Positions 10,787 through 22,165 of a stretch of 64,000 bases of DNA are shown piece after piece. Every line of letters begins with the position of its first letter. Positions within the stretch are counted from its first letter, which is position 1. The stretch lies in the NCBI GenBank assembly GCA_022316685.1, contig JAKJHU010000360.1, positions 62,001 to 126,000 of the forward strand, in the 5' to 3' direction. Under the pieces are notes generated by a model. That model saw nothing but the letters and a program-made list of their open reading frames with translations. It was not told the DNA's origin and made no database searches. The stretch is from Progne subis subis (Eukaryota; Chordata; Aves; Passeriformes; Hirundinidae). The translations under genes and the position numbers were made by a program.

Positions 10787-11637
10787 AGGATCTCACATTC
10801 CCAAACTTTGGCCAGATGGAGGGAGAGGCTGTGAGGAAGAGGAAATGCCACGGAACAGCCAGGCAGGTGAGGAGGAAGTCAGTGCCCCTTTCCCCCTCTC
10901 TCCTGCTCCATCTCCCAGCCCAGCATGGCCCCTGGCTGCAGGACAATGCCTCTGCCAATGCCGTCCTGCTGGGGATGTGTTGGGAGAATTTCCTTCCCCT
11001 TCCCTCTGGCACGGAGGCAAATCCCATCCTGTCCTTGTCCTTCCTTCTCCAGACAAGGAGCTGAGGATGGAGACTAGGGAGAACAAATCCCTGCAGCAGA
11101 ACCCCGTGGAACAGGTTTTGAGCAGCTCCACGGTGCAGGAGTCCAAAAGGGAGGAAAAGCCCCAGAGATCTCACACACTGAGGGGGCTCCAAACCCATTC
11201 CAGGGTGCTCTGAGGAGGAAAGACCCACCCTGTGCCAGGAAGGTGGACAGAGCTTCAGCTGGGGCTCTGAGCTGGTGGTCCCTGAACAGCCTCCTGATGG
11301 GGAGAAGCCCCACAAGTGCTTGGAGTGTGGGAAGAGCTTCAGCTGGAACTCCTTCCTGATCAGACACCAGCGGATCCACACTGGGGAGAGGCTCTACGAG
11401 TGTCCCAAGTGCGGGAAGAGGTTTCAGAGAAGCTCCAATCTCCTCCTGCATGAGTGGATTCACACAGAGGAGAGGCCCTTCCGCTGCCCCGACTGCAGGA
11501 AGGCCTTCAAGCACAACTCCACACTTGTGACCCACTGGCGCATCCACACTGGGGAGAGGCCCTACGAGTGTCCCCAGTGTGGGAAGAGCTTCACCCGGAG
11601 GTCTCACCTGAGCCAACACCAACAGAGGCACCAGTAA
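10787..11637 (+). pseudogene. C2H2 zinc-finger gene, left-arm copy, 4 fingers, frame-shifted
   Basis: A DNA-binding transcription factor family member. Two exons can be placed. One begins near 10,789 after the acceptor CCCCAAACCAG and ends at a GTGAGG donor at 10,867. The other begins at 11,053 after TCCTTCTCCAG and runs to the stop at 11,635-11,637. Joined, the first exon and the start of the second share a frame through GGATGGAGACTAGG, but that frame stops at about 11,211. The four fingers (11,314-11,634; C-x2-C-x12-H-x3-H with TGER(L/P)YEC and TEERPF linkers) are read in another frame, so one frameshift lies near 11,180-11,195. A fifth finger remnant (CPNCGKSF) follows the stop. No KRAB or SCAN box is visible. 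It could still yield a protein if the frameshift is a sequencing error in a G run. Confidence 0.75.
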
Positions 11638-12120
11638 GGGAAGCCCTGGAAGTGCCCCAACTGTGGGAAGAGCTTCATGTGAGTCTCCATCCTCATCCCC
11701 CATCAGAGGACCCACATTGGGCAGAGCCCTGGTGAACCACATTTCCCATGATCCATGCTGGGGAGACACCTGTCCCTCTCCGTGCCCCTGGCAATGGTGT
11801 GAGGTGGGACTGAAGAACATGGGTGTCTGGCCATAATTCCATCATTGTATTTGATCCCATCTCAGGTCATTTCCAGGGACAGGAAAGGTACTCTTTCTCT
11901 TTTCCCAGGAACAAGGGTGTCCTTTCCCAGCAGGAGGAAATAACGTGGCTGGGAAGTGCCAGGCAGTGTTGTTGTAGTTTTCCCTATATATTTTTTGTCT
12001 TATCCCTTCTGATATCAGTATTGCTTTGGTTACTAGTTTTTTTGTATCTTGTTGCTGTTCCCAGTAAATTGTTCTTATCCCAGCACAGGATCTTTATTTT
12101 TTGTACTTTCCATGGGAGGC
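11638..12120 (+). other. 3' flank of the left zinc-finger gene
   Basis: No ORF of note. The part 11,740-11,880 recurs near 55,270-55,400 (inverted, right arm) and again at about 60,470-60,620 (same strand). This marks it as the zinc-finger 3' flank carried along in duplications. Confidence 0.6.
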
Positions 12121-12289
12121 TGGAGAGCAGCGAGCAGCGGCACGGTTTTAGTGGGAGCACAAAATTGGGGAATCCCATTCCTAAATCCCAGCCCATGGAA
12201 ACCGAGCATCCCAGCTGGTGCCAGCCCTGGTTGCCCTGGCAGCAGCCTTGGGAGCGGGTCCCTGGCTGGGGGCTGTGGGAACCTCTTCA

Positions 12290-12580
12290 CTCTGGTGCCC
12301 AGGGACAGCACTGGAGGGAAGGGCTGGAGCTGAGTCGGGGCAGGTTTAGGTTGGACGTCAGGAAAAGGTTTTTCCCCCAGAGGCTGCTGGGGCACTGAAC
12401 AAGCTCCCAGGGAAGGGTCACAGCTCCAGGGCTCTGCGAGCTCCAGCAGCGTTTGGACACCGCTGCCAGGCCCAGGCTGGGATTGTTGGGGTGTCCTGTG
12501 CAGGGCCAGGAGCTGGACTCGTGGATCCTGATGGCTCCCTCCCAGCTCAGCCAATTCTGTGCTTCTGGGATCCCATGGCC
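12290..12580 (+). mobile_element. CR1 LINE 3' end, sense
   Basis: The characteristic order is present: GGTGCCCAGGGACAG-like start, GGTTTAGGTTGGACGTCAGGAAAAGG in part, GCTGCTGGGGCACTGAACAAG, GTTTGGACACCGCTGCC and TGTCCTGTGCAGGGCCAGGAG. The same fragment is in the right arm at about 54,590-54,860 on the minus strand, so it was inserted before the arms were duplicated. Confidence 0.75.
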
Positions 12581-12697
12581 CTGGGAATGGGACTGCAAAT
12601 GGTTGCCATGGCAACGGGCTCTGGCTCCAGGCCTGAGCTGGTGTCCATGGAACCACCCCTGGCATGGGATCTGCATGGAGCTGCCAAGGGACCGACC

Positions 12698-13134
12698 CTA
12701 GCAACAGGGGCTGGTGATGGTTGTCATGGAAACTGACCATAGCAACAGGGGCTGGTGATGGTTGCCATGGAAACTGACCATAGCAACACGGGCTGGTGAT
12801 GGTTGGCATGGAAACTGACCATAGCAACAGGGGCTGGTGATGGTTGCCATGGAAACTGACCATAGCAACAGGGGCTGGTGATGGTTGCCATGGAAACTGA
12901 CCATAGCAACAGGGGCTGGTGATGGTTGTCATGGAAACTGACCATAGCAACAGGGGCTGGTGATGGTTACCATGGAAACTGACCATAGCAACAGGGGCTG
13001 GTGATGGTTACCATGGAAACTGACCATAGCAACAGGGGCTGGTGATGGTTGCCATGGAAACTGACCATAGCAACAGGGGCTGGTGATGGTTACCATGGAA
13101 ACTGACCATAGCAACAGGGGATGGTGATGGTTGC
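12698..13134 (+). repeat. 41-bp minisatellite, about 10.7 copies, with RFX-like motifs
   Basis: The unit reads CATAGCAACAGGGGCTGGTG then ATGGTTGCCATGGAAACTGAC, with few differences between copies (TTGCC, TTACC or TTGTC before ATGGAAAC). Each unit carries GTTGCCATGGAAAC, one or two bases away from the palindromic X-box GTTGCCATGGCAAC recognised by RFX factors. An exact GTTGCCATGGCAAC is just upstream at 12,602-12,615. The right arm has the same array with only about 6 copies. Confidence 0.9.
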
Positions 13135-13139
13135 CGACT

Positions 13140-13470
13140 AAGGAACCGAGTTGTCACAGGCCTTCAGAGGGGTTCCATGGGGACTTTCCAAGAGTCTGCA
13201 GGTTGTTCCAGAGCTGGAATGTCACAGGCAGAGACAGGGGCTCCATGGAGACCTCCCAGGGGTTTCTGGGGATGCTCAAGAGCCCTGTGGTCAGAGGCAG
13301 TCACAGCCATTCCATGCTGACATCCCAGGGCACCTTGGGCTGCAAAGGCACCGATCTGTCACAGGCACTCACGGGGGCTCCATGATGACATCCCAGGAGT
13401 CCCCAGGCTGCCAAAGAGCTGGGATGTCCCAGACACTCACAGGGGTTCCTGTCATGGGCAGAGTGGGAGC
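13140..13470 (+). repeat. Degenerate tandem repeat of about 69 bp, 4-5 copies
   Basis: Successive blocks share TGTCACAGGC, GGGGCTCCATG and a CCCAG/GTCC stretch with a spacing of about 65-70 bases. The blocks are well diverged. The matching array in the right arm is at about 53,910-54,230. Confidence 0.6.
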
Positions 13471-14499
13471 TTCAGGCAAAAGCTTTATTTCTTCATTGGA
13501 GAAACTCCTGCTGAGTCATGAGGTGGAGAAATGACACACAACAGCCACCATGGATCCCCAAACACCTCCAGGATGCCTAGACTTTTAAAATTCAATCTAA
13601 GAGATGAGACTGGGAGTGGCTGGATCCAATCCCATCCCCAGACTTTGCCAGACATTTATGTGCAAAAGATTGGACAGGTGAGATTGAACTGTATGCTATT
13701 TGTCCCACAGGATTAACGATGGAATACCAGATACATTTCTATAAATACCACTATGATTGATTCTGATCAGGGTTAGACTGAAAAATTTACTCACACCACA
13801 GAGTAAAAAAAAAAAAAAAAAAAAGAAGAAAAAAAGAGTTGTTTACACCACTGTATAGGAGCTATAACAAGTATAGATTATAGGGCTCTAGGAAGGAATT
13901 TTGAAGGAAACAGGGCCTTTGTTGGAGTTGTTTGAGCCCACTGCAGGCAGAACCTCCTGCTCCAGCAGGAACTGCCTCTCCTGTGCCAGGACCACGGCAG
14001 ATCCTGCTGCAGGAAAAGCCCCAGGCCAGCCCCAAGGCAGTGAAGGCCTCCGGCACAAGTGCAGAGTGCCGTGCTGGGAGCTGTGCCACGGAGAGCCTGA
14101 GGCACCAAAGGCACCTTGGCAGCAGCAGCTGCTTCCAGGCCATGGCCAGAAGCCTCCCTTGGCAAGGCGGCCTGGTGGCCACCACTGCAGAGCTGCTGCT
14201 GCAGGGCTCATTTCTGGATGGGCTCTGTCCCAGCCCACAGAGTGTGACCTCAGCCCTGACTCTGTCCCAGCGGCTGTGCCTGAGCCCTGCAAAGCCTAAA
14301 GGTCACCTGTGCCAGCCGGGCTCTGTCAGCCCCTGGGGCAGGGCAGGGAAAGGCCAGAGAAGGGGCTGGCTTTAGCTGCTGGATGTGGGCTCCAGCAGAG
14401 ACAAGGAGGAGTCAAGGGAGTGGATGGAGTCCAGTGAGCAGCCCCTTCTCCCCATGCAATCCTGGAGTGCTTTGGATGGGAAGAGCTCTGCAGTGCTCA
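13471..14499. other. Arm-shared non-coding DNA with a poly(A) tract at 13,806-13,824
   Basis: Present inverted at about 52,870-53,900. I recognise no gene. The segment 14,215-14,306 also occurs a third time at about 60,607-60,700. Overlapping ORFs of 100-150 codons on both strands in the GC-rich part are not supported as genes. Confidence 0.5.
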
Positions 14500-14745
14500 T
14501 CTCATCCAAACCCCTGCCATGAGGAGGGACATCTTTGACCAGATCAGGTTGTTCAGAGCCCTGTCCCAGCTGGACTTGGATGTTTCCAGGGATGGGGCAT
14601 TGAGCACCTCCCTGGGAACCTGTCCTGGTGTATCACCAACCTCATCATCAAAAATTTCCTCCTTATCTCCTTTATGTGAACCTCCCTTCCTTTAGTTTAA
14701 AACTACCACCCTTTGTCCTATTATGACAGGCCCTACTAAAACCTT
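14500..14745 (-). mobile_element. CR1 LINE 3' fragment, antisense
   Basis: Phrases of an antisense CR1 tail are present: TGTTCAGAGCCCTGTCCCAG, CCAGGGATGGGGCATTGAG, TCATCAAAAATTTCCTCC and TTTAGTTTAAAACTACCACC. The first 80 bases match 18,455-18,535. Confidence 0.7.
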
Positions 14746-14808
14746 TGTCCACCATTGCATTTCCCATCAGCTGGGTTTCCATGATAATTGCCATGACAGG
14801 TGTAATGG

Positions 14809-16400
14809 TTTTAATTTAATAAAACCAGGCAGAAACACCAATTAATGTAGGACTTTTAGTATTTATTCTCTTTTTGTGGAGGGGAGAGATTAGGAGGGGG
14901 AAAAAAAAAAAAAAAGTGCAGGCTTAAGCTTAAAAAATGAACAAACCTTTTTTTATTAACACACACTAAAAGAAAAAAAAAATCCTGAGAAAAAGAAAAC
15001 TTAATCTAAAACAGAATGACACTTTAAAACACACTTCTCTTAAAAACTATTCACTTTCTTATTGAACAACAAAGAAAGACACAACTTGAGATTTTCAGTG
15101 AGTTCCACTATTTAGACATAATTACTCAATACTTTTTGGAGAAGAGTCTCTGTGTCCTAGGGTAACTTTATGATGCTTGTATCCCCAATCGTCTGTTCTG
15201 TTTGAACTCTGTATATTGAGTCCTGTACCTTTAAGACTGGTTCTAAGAGCAAGGAGAAGCGCGGAGTTTGTTTTGAGAAAACTGCCTGACTCCTCCACAT
15301 TCTTCTCCGGACGGTGTTCGGCGGAGGCTTGGCTCTCCAAGGCTTGGCTTTTTTTTTCAGACTAGTTGGAGAGAAGGGCCACTTGGGTTTGCTTCCCAGA
15401 GGGATCCTATACAGGGGTTTTCCCCCAAATTTGTCTCCAAACCAAGACACTCTGTAAGATTTTTTTATGAAGATATTTGCCACACAACAAAATAGTCCAG
15501 TGCTCCCAATGTCACACATCTGCTGCCACCCAGAGTTTTCACAGACTGTGATGTTCTATCAGCAAGGCCTCTCAGTGCATCTGGGGTACTATTTACAAAT
15601 ACTTCTTCTAATCTAAAATCATCTTTGTCTCAAAGGCTGAGTCCTCCTTTTAACCCAGGAGTGGGGGCTTTAAAGTTCCCAAATAAATTTCAATTACATC
15701 AGTCCTCAATTTTGATTAGTATAGCATTCTACCCAACATCACTAAGATGCTGCAAAGAACAGTCCATTTCTCCATGGTTTACCCTAGAGAAGTCCGGTTA
15801 AAAATGTCCACTTCATCAGTCCTATACCAATATTATTAGTTCTTTCACTTCTAATCTAACTGACTTGATTTGGTGTCTGTTCTATGTACCCTCTGATTTC
15901 TTTCTTTCTCTCAAGGAGGAGTTGTGCTTTAAAAGCTCCATGTTGCTAGGAAAGGGTTAAATCCTTCCAGGCTTGCAAGGGCCACATGCAAGCGCCAGGC
16001 TGCATGAGCTGTAGAAAATGCAAAGCTGTGCTGATGGAGGAAGCTGGCAGATGTCCTTTTTTCCCCCCTCGGTCTCATCCAGGCCGGCCCAGTTCAGAGC
16101 TACCACAGAGCTGTGAAAGGGCTCAACCCAGGCTGCTCCCATGTGGGCAGCAGCTCTCAGGGGCCCGGCCTGGGCCTGCCCACCGCCCACGATGTTACCT
16201 CATGGCTGATTCCAAAGCGAGAGAGAGACCGATCAGCAGCAGATGAGTTTAAAATGTCCCCTCCGAAGTCACATCGACATTTCCCATTGGTCAACTTAGC
16301 TGCCAATATCCCGGCCAGCTTTCTGATGGGTCCCTGTCCTCCCCCCACAAAACCAGGGTGATGGCAGGGAAAAACATTTCACATTTCCCTATAACCAGAT
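14809..16400 (-). mobile_element. Long LTR-type element, minus strand, interrupted by a younger solo LTR
   Basis: Read on the minus strand, this stretch matches the plus-strand element at 60,703-62,292 in order over more than 1 kb. Shared blocks include a GAGGTAACATC-like block, GAGTTAACCC/GGTTTAACC, AGTGAAAGAACT(A/G)ATAA, GGACATTTTTAACC, ATGGAGAAATGGAC, AAGATGATTTTAGA, CAGATGCACTGAGAGGCC, and an end at TAAAACCATTACA. There is no coding capacity. The size suggests a long ERVL-like LTR or a non-autonomous LTR element. The outer end near 16,400 is approximate. Confidence 0.6.
15153..15449 (-). mobile_element. Solo LTR, 297 bp, with a 5-bp target-site duplication
   Basis: The LTR runs TGTCTTGG...CCTAGGACA on the minus strand. 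It is flanked on both sides by CTCTG (15,148-15,152 and 15,450-15,454). Removing it restores continuity with the related element at 60.7-62.3 kb. A five-base duplication with TG...CA ends fits an ERVL- or gamma-type LTR. Its first 80 bases resemble the LTR fragment at 46,349. Confidence 0.85.
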
Positions 16401-18454
16401 AACAAAACTGTGCCAACCCATGATAAAAGCCAAAGCTAAAAAATCAGCATTATTTCACATTATTGATTTTTAATTAAATTGAAAAAAAAAAAAAAAATCA
16501 CTGTATATTTTGAAATAGCTACTACTAATAATAACTATAATACTATATTTCACTTGCACAAAGAAACCTGAGCACCAGATTTAAACCTTCCTTCTCTCAC
16601 TCCATGTGGGAGCATTCCAAAACCAATTCTTCCTTCTGTGGTGCTGTTTCCAATGTGCTGTTAAGAAAATCCATTCTCATCTTCCCAACCCACAAGTTCT
16701 TTTGCTTTTTCCATATGCAACTTTTGTATGCATTTTAACACATCCAGCAGTTCAGCCTCTTTTAATCAACTGCTCCACTGCTCTCATGGTGCTCTGACCT
16801 CAGCCCACTCCAGAGCCAGCAAGATATAGGAAAGGACTTCTCATCCATGAATTTCAGATGAGATTGGTTCCTCACATTTACATTTAAAAAGTGACATTTT
16901 GGTGTGATCTGGCCAGACTCTGGCAGTGTTGTTTTACCAGTGGGCAGGGTGAGCACCAAAGACACAAACACCACCTGAAGGAATCAGTGTCATTTACTGC
17001 AGTTCAAAGCAGCAAAGGAGCACAAAAGGAGCAGCTCAGCAATGCACCCAACCATCACTACCAAAGATTGCCTGCAGGGATTGAGAAAGATCCATCACCA
17101 GTTCGCCTCACACTTTCCCCTCACCCACATGCACACATCAGCTGGGGGAAGCTGTCCCAGCCAAGGACTGGAGAGCCACTCCCGGACACTGGGAATTGCT
17201 GCAGGTGCCTCCAGCCACAGGTGAGGCTCCAACCTGGCTGGGAGAGGGCCCAGCTCTGATAGTGAGAAGAATGAAGTTCTTAAGGTAAAATGTTTGCAGG
17301 TTACTGAGTGTTTTGGTTACTGGTAGTTAGTTATCTGTTATTTGTATTGTCTGTTATCTGTACCGGTTATCAGTTCCATGTATTAATGTTATCTGTTCGC
17401 TGTACCCCGAACCCCAGTTATTTACCAAATGTGTACCTCCCTAGTTGTTTCCCAGTTCCTAAGATCCCAGAACCCCTTACCTTACCTCGTCCCAAGTTAA
17501 GTACCTGCTGCTCCCCGATTGGCCCGCTGAGGCATCAAATGACATCCATCGGAACATCGACACCGCCTGCTTCCTATCAGCTCCTCCTCTGTCCATCAAT
17601 CTGAAGGCACTGCCCAGAGACCGGCTACTCTCCATCGAGCAACACCCAATATGGAAATGAGGGGGGCTCCCAAGGTGCATCTCTCAGCTGGAAGTGTGGT
17701 AATTAACAATAACCCCTAACACCAACGAGCCAGCACAATTTCCAGCAAAACAAAAGGTATTCACAGGTGAGGGAGACCTTCCGGCACCTATAGACCAGAT
17801 CAGATGAACATCCAAAATCTCACCCTGACCTGAGAAGCACCAATTGGGATACACCCCCTAGCCTGAAATTCACTCGGAGTGAGATCTAAGGGACTCTTGT
17901 GAGCCAAGGCTCCTGACTCTACAGCGGGAGTGGCAGAATTGACGCAGACCTCCTCCTCAGCGGTGTCCATTGGGAGCAGCGGTGGCGCAGGCATTCCCCG
18001 AGCTTTCCCATTAAAAAGAGCTGAATTAATAAAGGCATTAAAAGGAGTAAAATTGATCTCCTGCCCTCGCCTCATTTATAACAATAGTGCTGAATAAACC
18101 AACTGACAGCACTTCTAGGGCAGGAACAGCTGGTTTCATCCTCCTCTTGGGTCTCTCCCAAAGCCTGGCCAGGGCCCAAGGAGGAACCAAGGGAGGTGAC
18201 TTTGACCATCCAGCCCCAAACAAGGCCAGATGTCAGATTTCATGGCCTTGTCTGGCTTCTAAACACAGAAAGGTCAATACATGTCTCACTAATGAGTGGA
18301 TACATCTATCACAGTGCTAATGACCACGCATATTTCACTAATGAGCAGATACAAAGATAATCTTTGGTTGGAAGGTTGATGCAGAGGTCTCCTTTGGCTC
18401 AGGGCCTGCTGTTCAGGCCTCACTCAGGCCTCTTGTCCAGGCCTGGGATGAACA
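16401..18454. other. No gene seen; AT-rich DNA and possible LTR remnants (17,290-18,090)
   Basis: 16,401-17,290 is AT-rich with short ORFs only. From 17,290 there is a TTACTG/TTATCTGT-rich stretch, then a C-rich stretch and, near 17,980-18,080, sequence that looks like an LTR edge. I could not find matching ends. The whole block belongs to the 3.9 kb that the right arm lacks. Confidence 0.4.
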
Positions 18455-19130
18455 GGGACATCTTTCACCAGATCAGGTTGTTCAGAGCCCTGTCCCAGCT
18501 GGACTTGAATGTTTCCAGGGATGGGGCATTGACCTCCTGCAGCCCCCCACATCCCCCCTGGCCACGGAACCTGGCTGCAGAAATGGGTCCTTGGGGTGCT
18601 TTCCAAGGAAACTTGAAGGGATGAGGGATCCAAAGCCAGCAGTGGGGTGAGTGCAGTGTCCATGGCCACAGCCCCTTGCAATGGCCCAGGGCAGGTTGGG
18701 ATGATGATCCACCCTCACTCCTGGCCCAGGGCAGGGCTGCAGTGCTCTTGGTGGCACCTTGGGCTTGGTACACACTTGAGGAGGGTTTCTGTTTTCACTG
18801 GGGAAACTCAGGAGTTTTAGATTGCTTCAAAAATAAAAGAAGAAAATCCCTCTTTGCTTAATGTGCAACCAGGTCTCCTAGGAAAGCAGGTCCCAGGTGA
18901 GGGAGAGGATGGGGTTGGGGAATGTGGAGCAAGGTTGTCCACACTGGGTCAGATCCCAAGGCACAGCTTCTCTGAGCAGGCCAGACCTCCTTGGGAGACC
19001 CTGGTTCAGTATCGACCACAGAATGCTGCAATCACCTCTTGTGTAATGAGAACAGTAATGAAATACATCCTTGAAAATAGGAATACATATTTCTTAGAAG
19101 CTCTTTGAAATATTTCTCCATAACTGCAGC
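18455..19130. other. Arm-shared non-coding DNA beginning with a second copy of the CR1-derived 80-mer
   Basis: Starts with the same CR1 phrase as 14,526-14,605 (TGTTCAGAGCCCTGTCCCAG). Continues into DNA that matches the right arm at about 52,060-52,870 in reverse. No gene is seen. Confidence 0.55.
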
Positions 19131-19189
19131 AGGAAACCTTCCTAATGAAGCCAGAGGGAAATCAAGGCAGAACCATGGTTTTTCAGGAC

Positions 19190-19920
19190 TTGCTTGATGC
19201 TAATGAGCCCTGTGGTGGATTTGGTGTTGAACCCTGGAACGTCCGGGCCTGAGAGGAGATTGCACAAACCTTCCAGGAGTCCAAGTCAGAAGAAAAACCC
19301 AAAGTGTCTCGATGCCTCAATGGGTCCCACAGAGGTCCATCCCCAACACGGGCTCCTCCTGGAGTCCATGAAGGAGAGAATTGGAGGCCAGGATTGCACA
19401 AAAACCTCTCAGAGAGTCAGTGGCAAAAAGAAGTACTTAAATTAATCCTGAGTACCTTGAAGCATTAATGAGCCCCACTGAGTGTTGTTACTGGCTAAGA
19501 ATCTCAAGGGACTAATTAAAGCAGATAATTGGGGCCATAATTGCACAAACTTCTCAGACTCTTTTTTGACCCAGTTTTGTGCCAAATAAAAGTTCTTCAA
19601 TACCTTGACTACCCTGAAGTATTAATAAGCCCCACGGTTTTTACTGAAAGAGAATCCCAAGGGATTTATTAAAGTAGATAATTGGGGACATGATTGCACA
19701 ATCATTCTCATAGTCAGTTCTAAAAGGGCAACACAAAGTACCTTTAAAACCTGAAGTTCCTTGAAGTATTAATGAGCCCCACAGAGTGTTGTTACTTACA
19801 AAGCCTCTCAAGGGACTAATTAGAGCAGAAAATTGGAGGCCAGGATTGCACAAACCTCTCAGAGACCCCAAGGCAAAAGCAAAACCCAAAGTCCTTTGAA
19901 AAACCTGCAGTCCCTGGGAG
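19190..19920 (+). repeat. Degenerate tandem repeat of about 150 bp, 5 copies
   Basis: Each unit carries ATTAATGAGCCCCAC, CTCAAGGGACTAATTA, GATTGCACAA and CTCTCAGAGTC-like blocks. GCACAA recurs at 19,262, 19,396, 19,543, 19,696 and 19,848, giving spacings of 134, 147, 153 and 152. The right arm has five matching units at about 51,180-51,870. Confidence 0.8.
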
Positions 19921-22165
19921 CATTCAGGAGCCCCCCAGGGCCATTGCTGACCAAGGCTCCCCAGGGACTCCTTCCAGCACATCCTTGAGGCCACTGGCAT
20001 GTGAGGGGGATGCTGAGGGCAGCACAAGGGGCTGACAGTGCTCAGCCTTGCTGGGGCTGTGCCAGGAGGCCCCAGGGCCTCAGGACAAGGTGTCTCCTCA
20101 CAGCCCTTGGTGGCACAGAGGCTGCTGTGCCCCAGGACACCAGGACTTGGCTTCTCTTTGTCCCCACCTGTCATCACTGCCTCCAGTTCTCTGCTCTGGC
20201 TGGGGCCTGGGGACACTTTCTCTGTCCTGTCCCTCAGTGGGTCCCATTAAAACTTCAAGAAACTTTGGAGCTGGATTCTGACTTGGAATTCTTGAGAGGT
20301 TACTTCAGCTCCCTCTCAGGGACTGATGTTCAGGGCCTCGAGCACAAAGCCCAAGAGGGTCATTAAAGTCCTTGTGCTGTGTCTGTGCTGCTGAGCTGGG
20401 TCGGGCTCCTGGCACAGAGGCAGCTCCTTGCAAGAGCAGCGCTGCAGAGAGACAGCTCTGCCCAGGAGCAGCTCCTGAGCACAGCCCAGCAGGGCTGGGG
20501 CACTGCCTGCAGCCAGCCCGGGCACAGCACACAGGAACAGAGAGCTTCAATCACTCATGGCTGGGAAGGTGCTGAGAAGTGACTGCGGGAGAATCACTCC
20601 CAGCCCTTGACACAGGAACCTCTGGCTTCAGGACAAGGCAGCTGCAGCTCCTGCAGGGATCTCCTAAAGCTGGAACATCTCAGTGCCTACAGACTCTGTG
20701 AGTACAACTCTCTGAGTATTTCTGGTGCAGGGGAGGGGTAATGCTCACTCATCTCTGACACACTGAGAGCTTCTGCCCACTCCCAATATATTTGCAAGAC
20801 AAGGATTTATTTTACAATGAGGACATTTACTGAGAATTTGTTTTCATTTCCTAATATTAGATAGTTGGGAAGAGGGAGAACAAATGATAAAGGTATCATG
20901 AATTTTGACAAGCCCCTGAACTCTCAGTGATCAGCAGGTGTGCAGGAGATCCCTAATTGCTTTCAGCCACTCCTCTGCCCATGGACAGCACCAGCATCAC
21001 CTTTGCTGAGTCCATCAGGCTCAGTCTAAGCTGTCCTTTCTCTAAACTGCAAACAACCAGCCCCCAGCCAGTGCCCTGCAAACAGTCAGGGTACTGTAGG
21101 GCCAAGGAGAGTGCACAGAGATTTGGGGTCTGTGAGTGCTGGCAGGGAGAGCTCAGGCACAGAGAAACAGCTGCAGGAGGAAAATCTCCAGGAAGCAGAG
21201 AGATGAGGCAATGAGAGAAAACAAACCCCAGAAATGTTGTGGCAGGGAGAGTTTAGAGATCTCCACAGGATCCCCTCCAGTGCAGCCCCTCCCTCTGAAC
21301 AAACCCCCTCCCTCCTGTCCCCCAGCCAAGCCTCTGCCCTCAGGGCCAGGGGTCCAAGGTGTGAAGCCCCTCCTGTGCAGGCAGAGCTGCAGCAGAGCCA
21401 TGGGGCAGCTCTGCAGCCCTGGGCACAGTTCCCTCCGCAGAGCACAGGGCTGGGAGCAGCTGCCTGGCACTGGGGGCTCTGGGACGGGGCACAGCTGGCT
21501 CAGGGTGACGCTGTCCCCAGTGCCCAGCTGTGGGCAATGCTGTCAGTGCAGCCAGGGAAGGAGCTGCACCTCCCTAGTCCAATACCATCATAAGGACACT
21601 TGGAAATTCCCCTGAGATTTCAGTCCAAGCTGGGAGCTTCAATCCAGGGTGCAAACCTGTCCTGTAGCATCTTTGTGTAATCTGAATCACCCCTGGGGAA
21701 AGGCAGAGGTGTTCTGACACTGAAAATGCTGTTGGCTTGGTGAAATGAGCAACGTGAGTCCTTGGTTACAAATGTGGAGCTGAGCTGAATGGGATCCATC
21801 TGCTCTCAGCAGTACCTGGCGAATTTTTAGGGGAAACATGGGAAGCTGATCACCCTCCACCTGAGAAAGACTAAAGCCAAGAGAAATTCTGAACAGGTCA
21901 GAATGACAGACCATGTCCCCTCACTCTCCACTCATCACTTTGCCTCATGTAAATTGCTCTGCTCAACCAGGGGGAAGCAGAAGTGCAGAGGGTTTCTGAT
22001 ATCCAAGGATAGCAAGAGAGATATGCAGGAGCTTATCAAGAAAACTGCAGAACACTTAAACACAAAGGATGCATTTGTGTTCCTGGGTAGGGTCTATGGG
22101 AAATGTCTTTGCTTTTGGTTACAGATATCTCCTCTAACTTGTCACTGTCCTTTATCCATGAACAG
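19921..22165 (+). other. 5' flank of the left olfactory receptor; arm-shared in patches
   Basis: Two patches match the right arm in reverse: 20,000-20,710 with about 50,390-51,080, and 21,230-21,560 loosely with about 48,890-49,260. No protein gene is seen. The conserved phrase CTGCAGGGATCTCCTAAAGC (near 20,656) and the splice acceptor at 22,165 suggest that a 5' non-coding exon of the receptor gene may lie here. That is inference. Confidence 0.45.

Noticed and set aside
12075..12986. 303-codon minus-strand ORF with regular internal repeats
   Set aside because: The repeats are the 41-bp minisatellite read as protein; the rest is CR1 3' DNA.
12698..13134. Possible CRISPR-like array
   Set aside because: Head-to-tail 41-bp units without unique spacers, in a vertebrate genome: a minisatellite.
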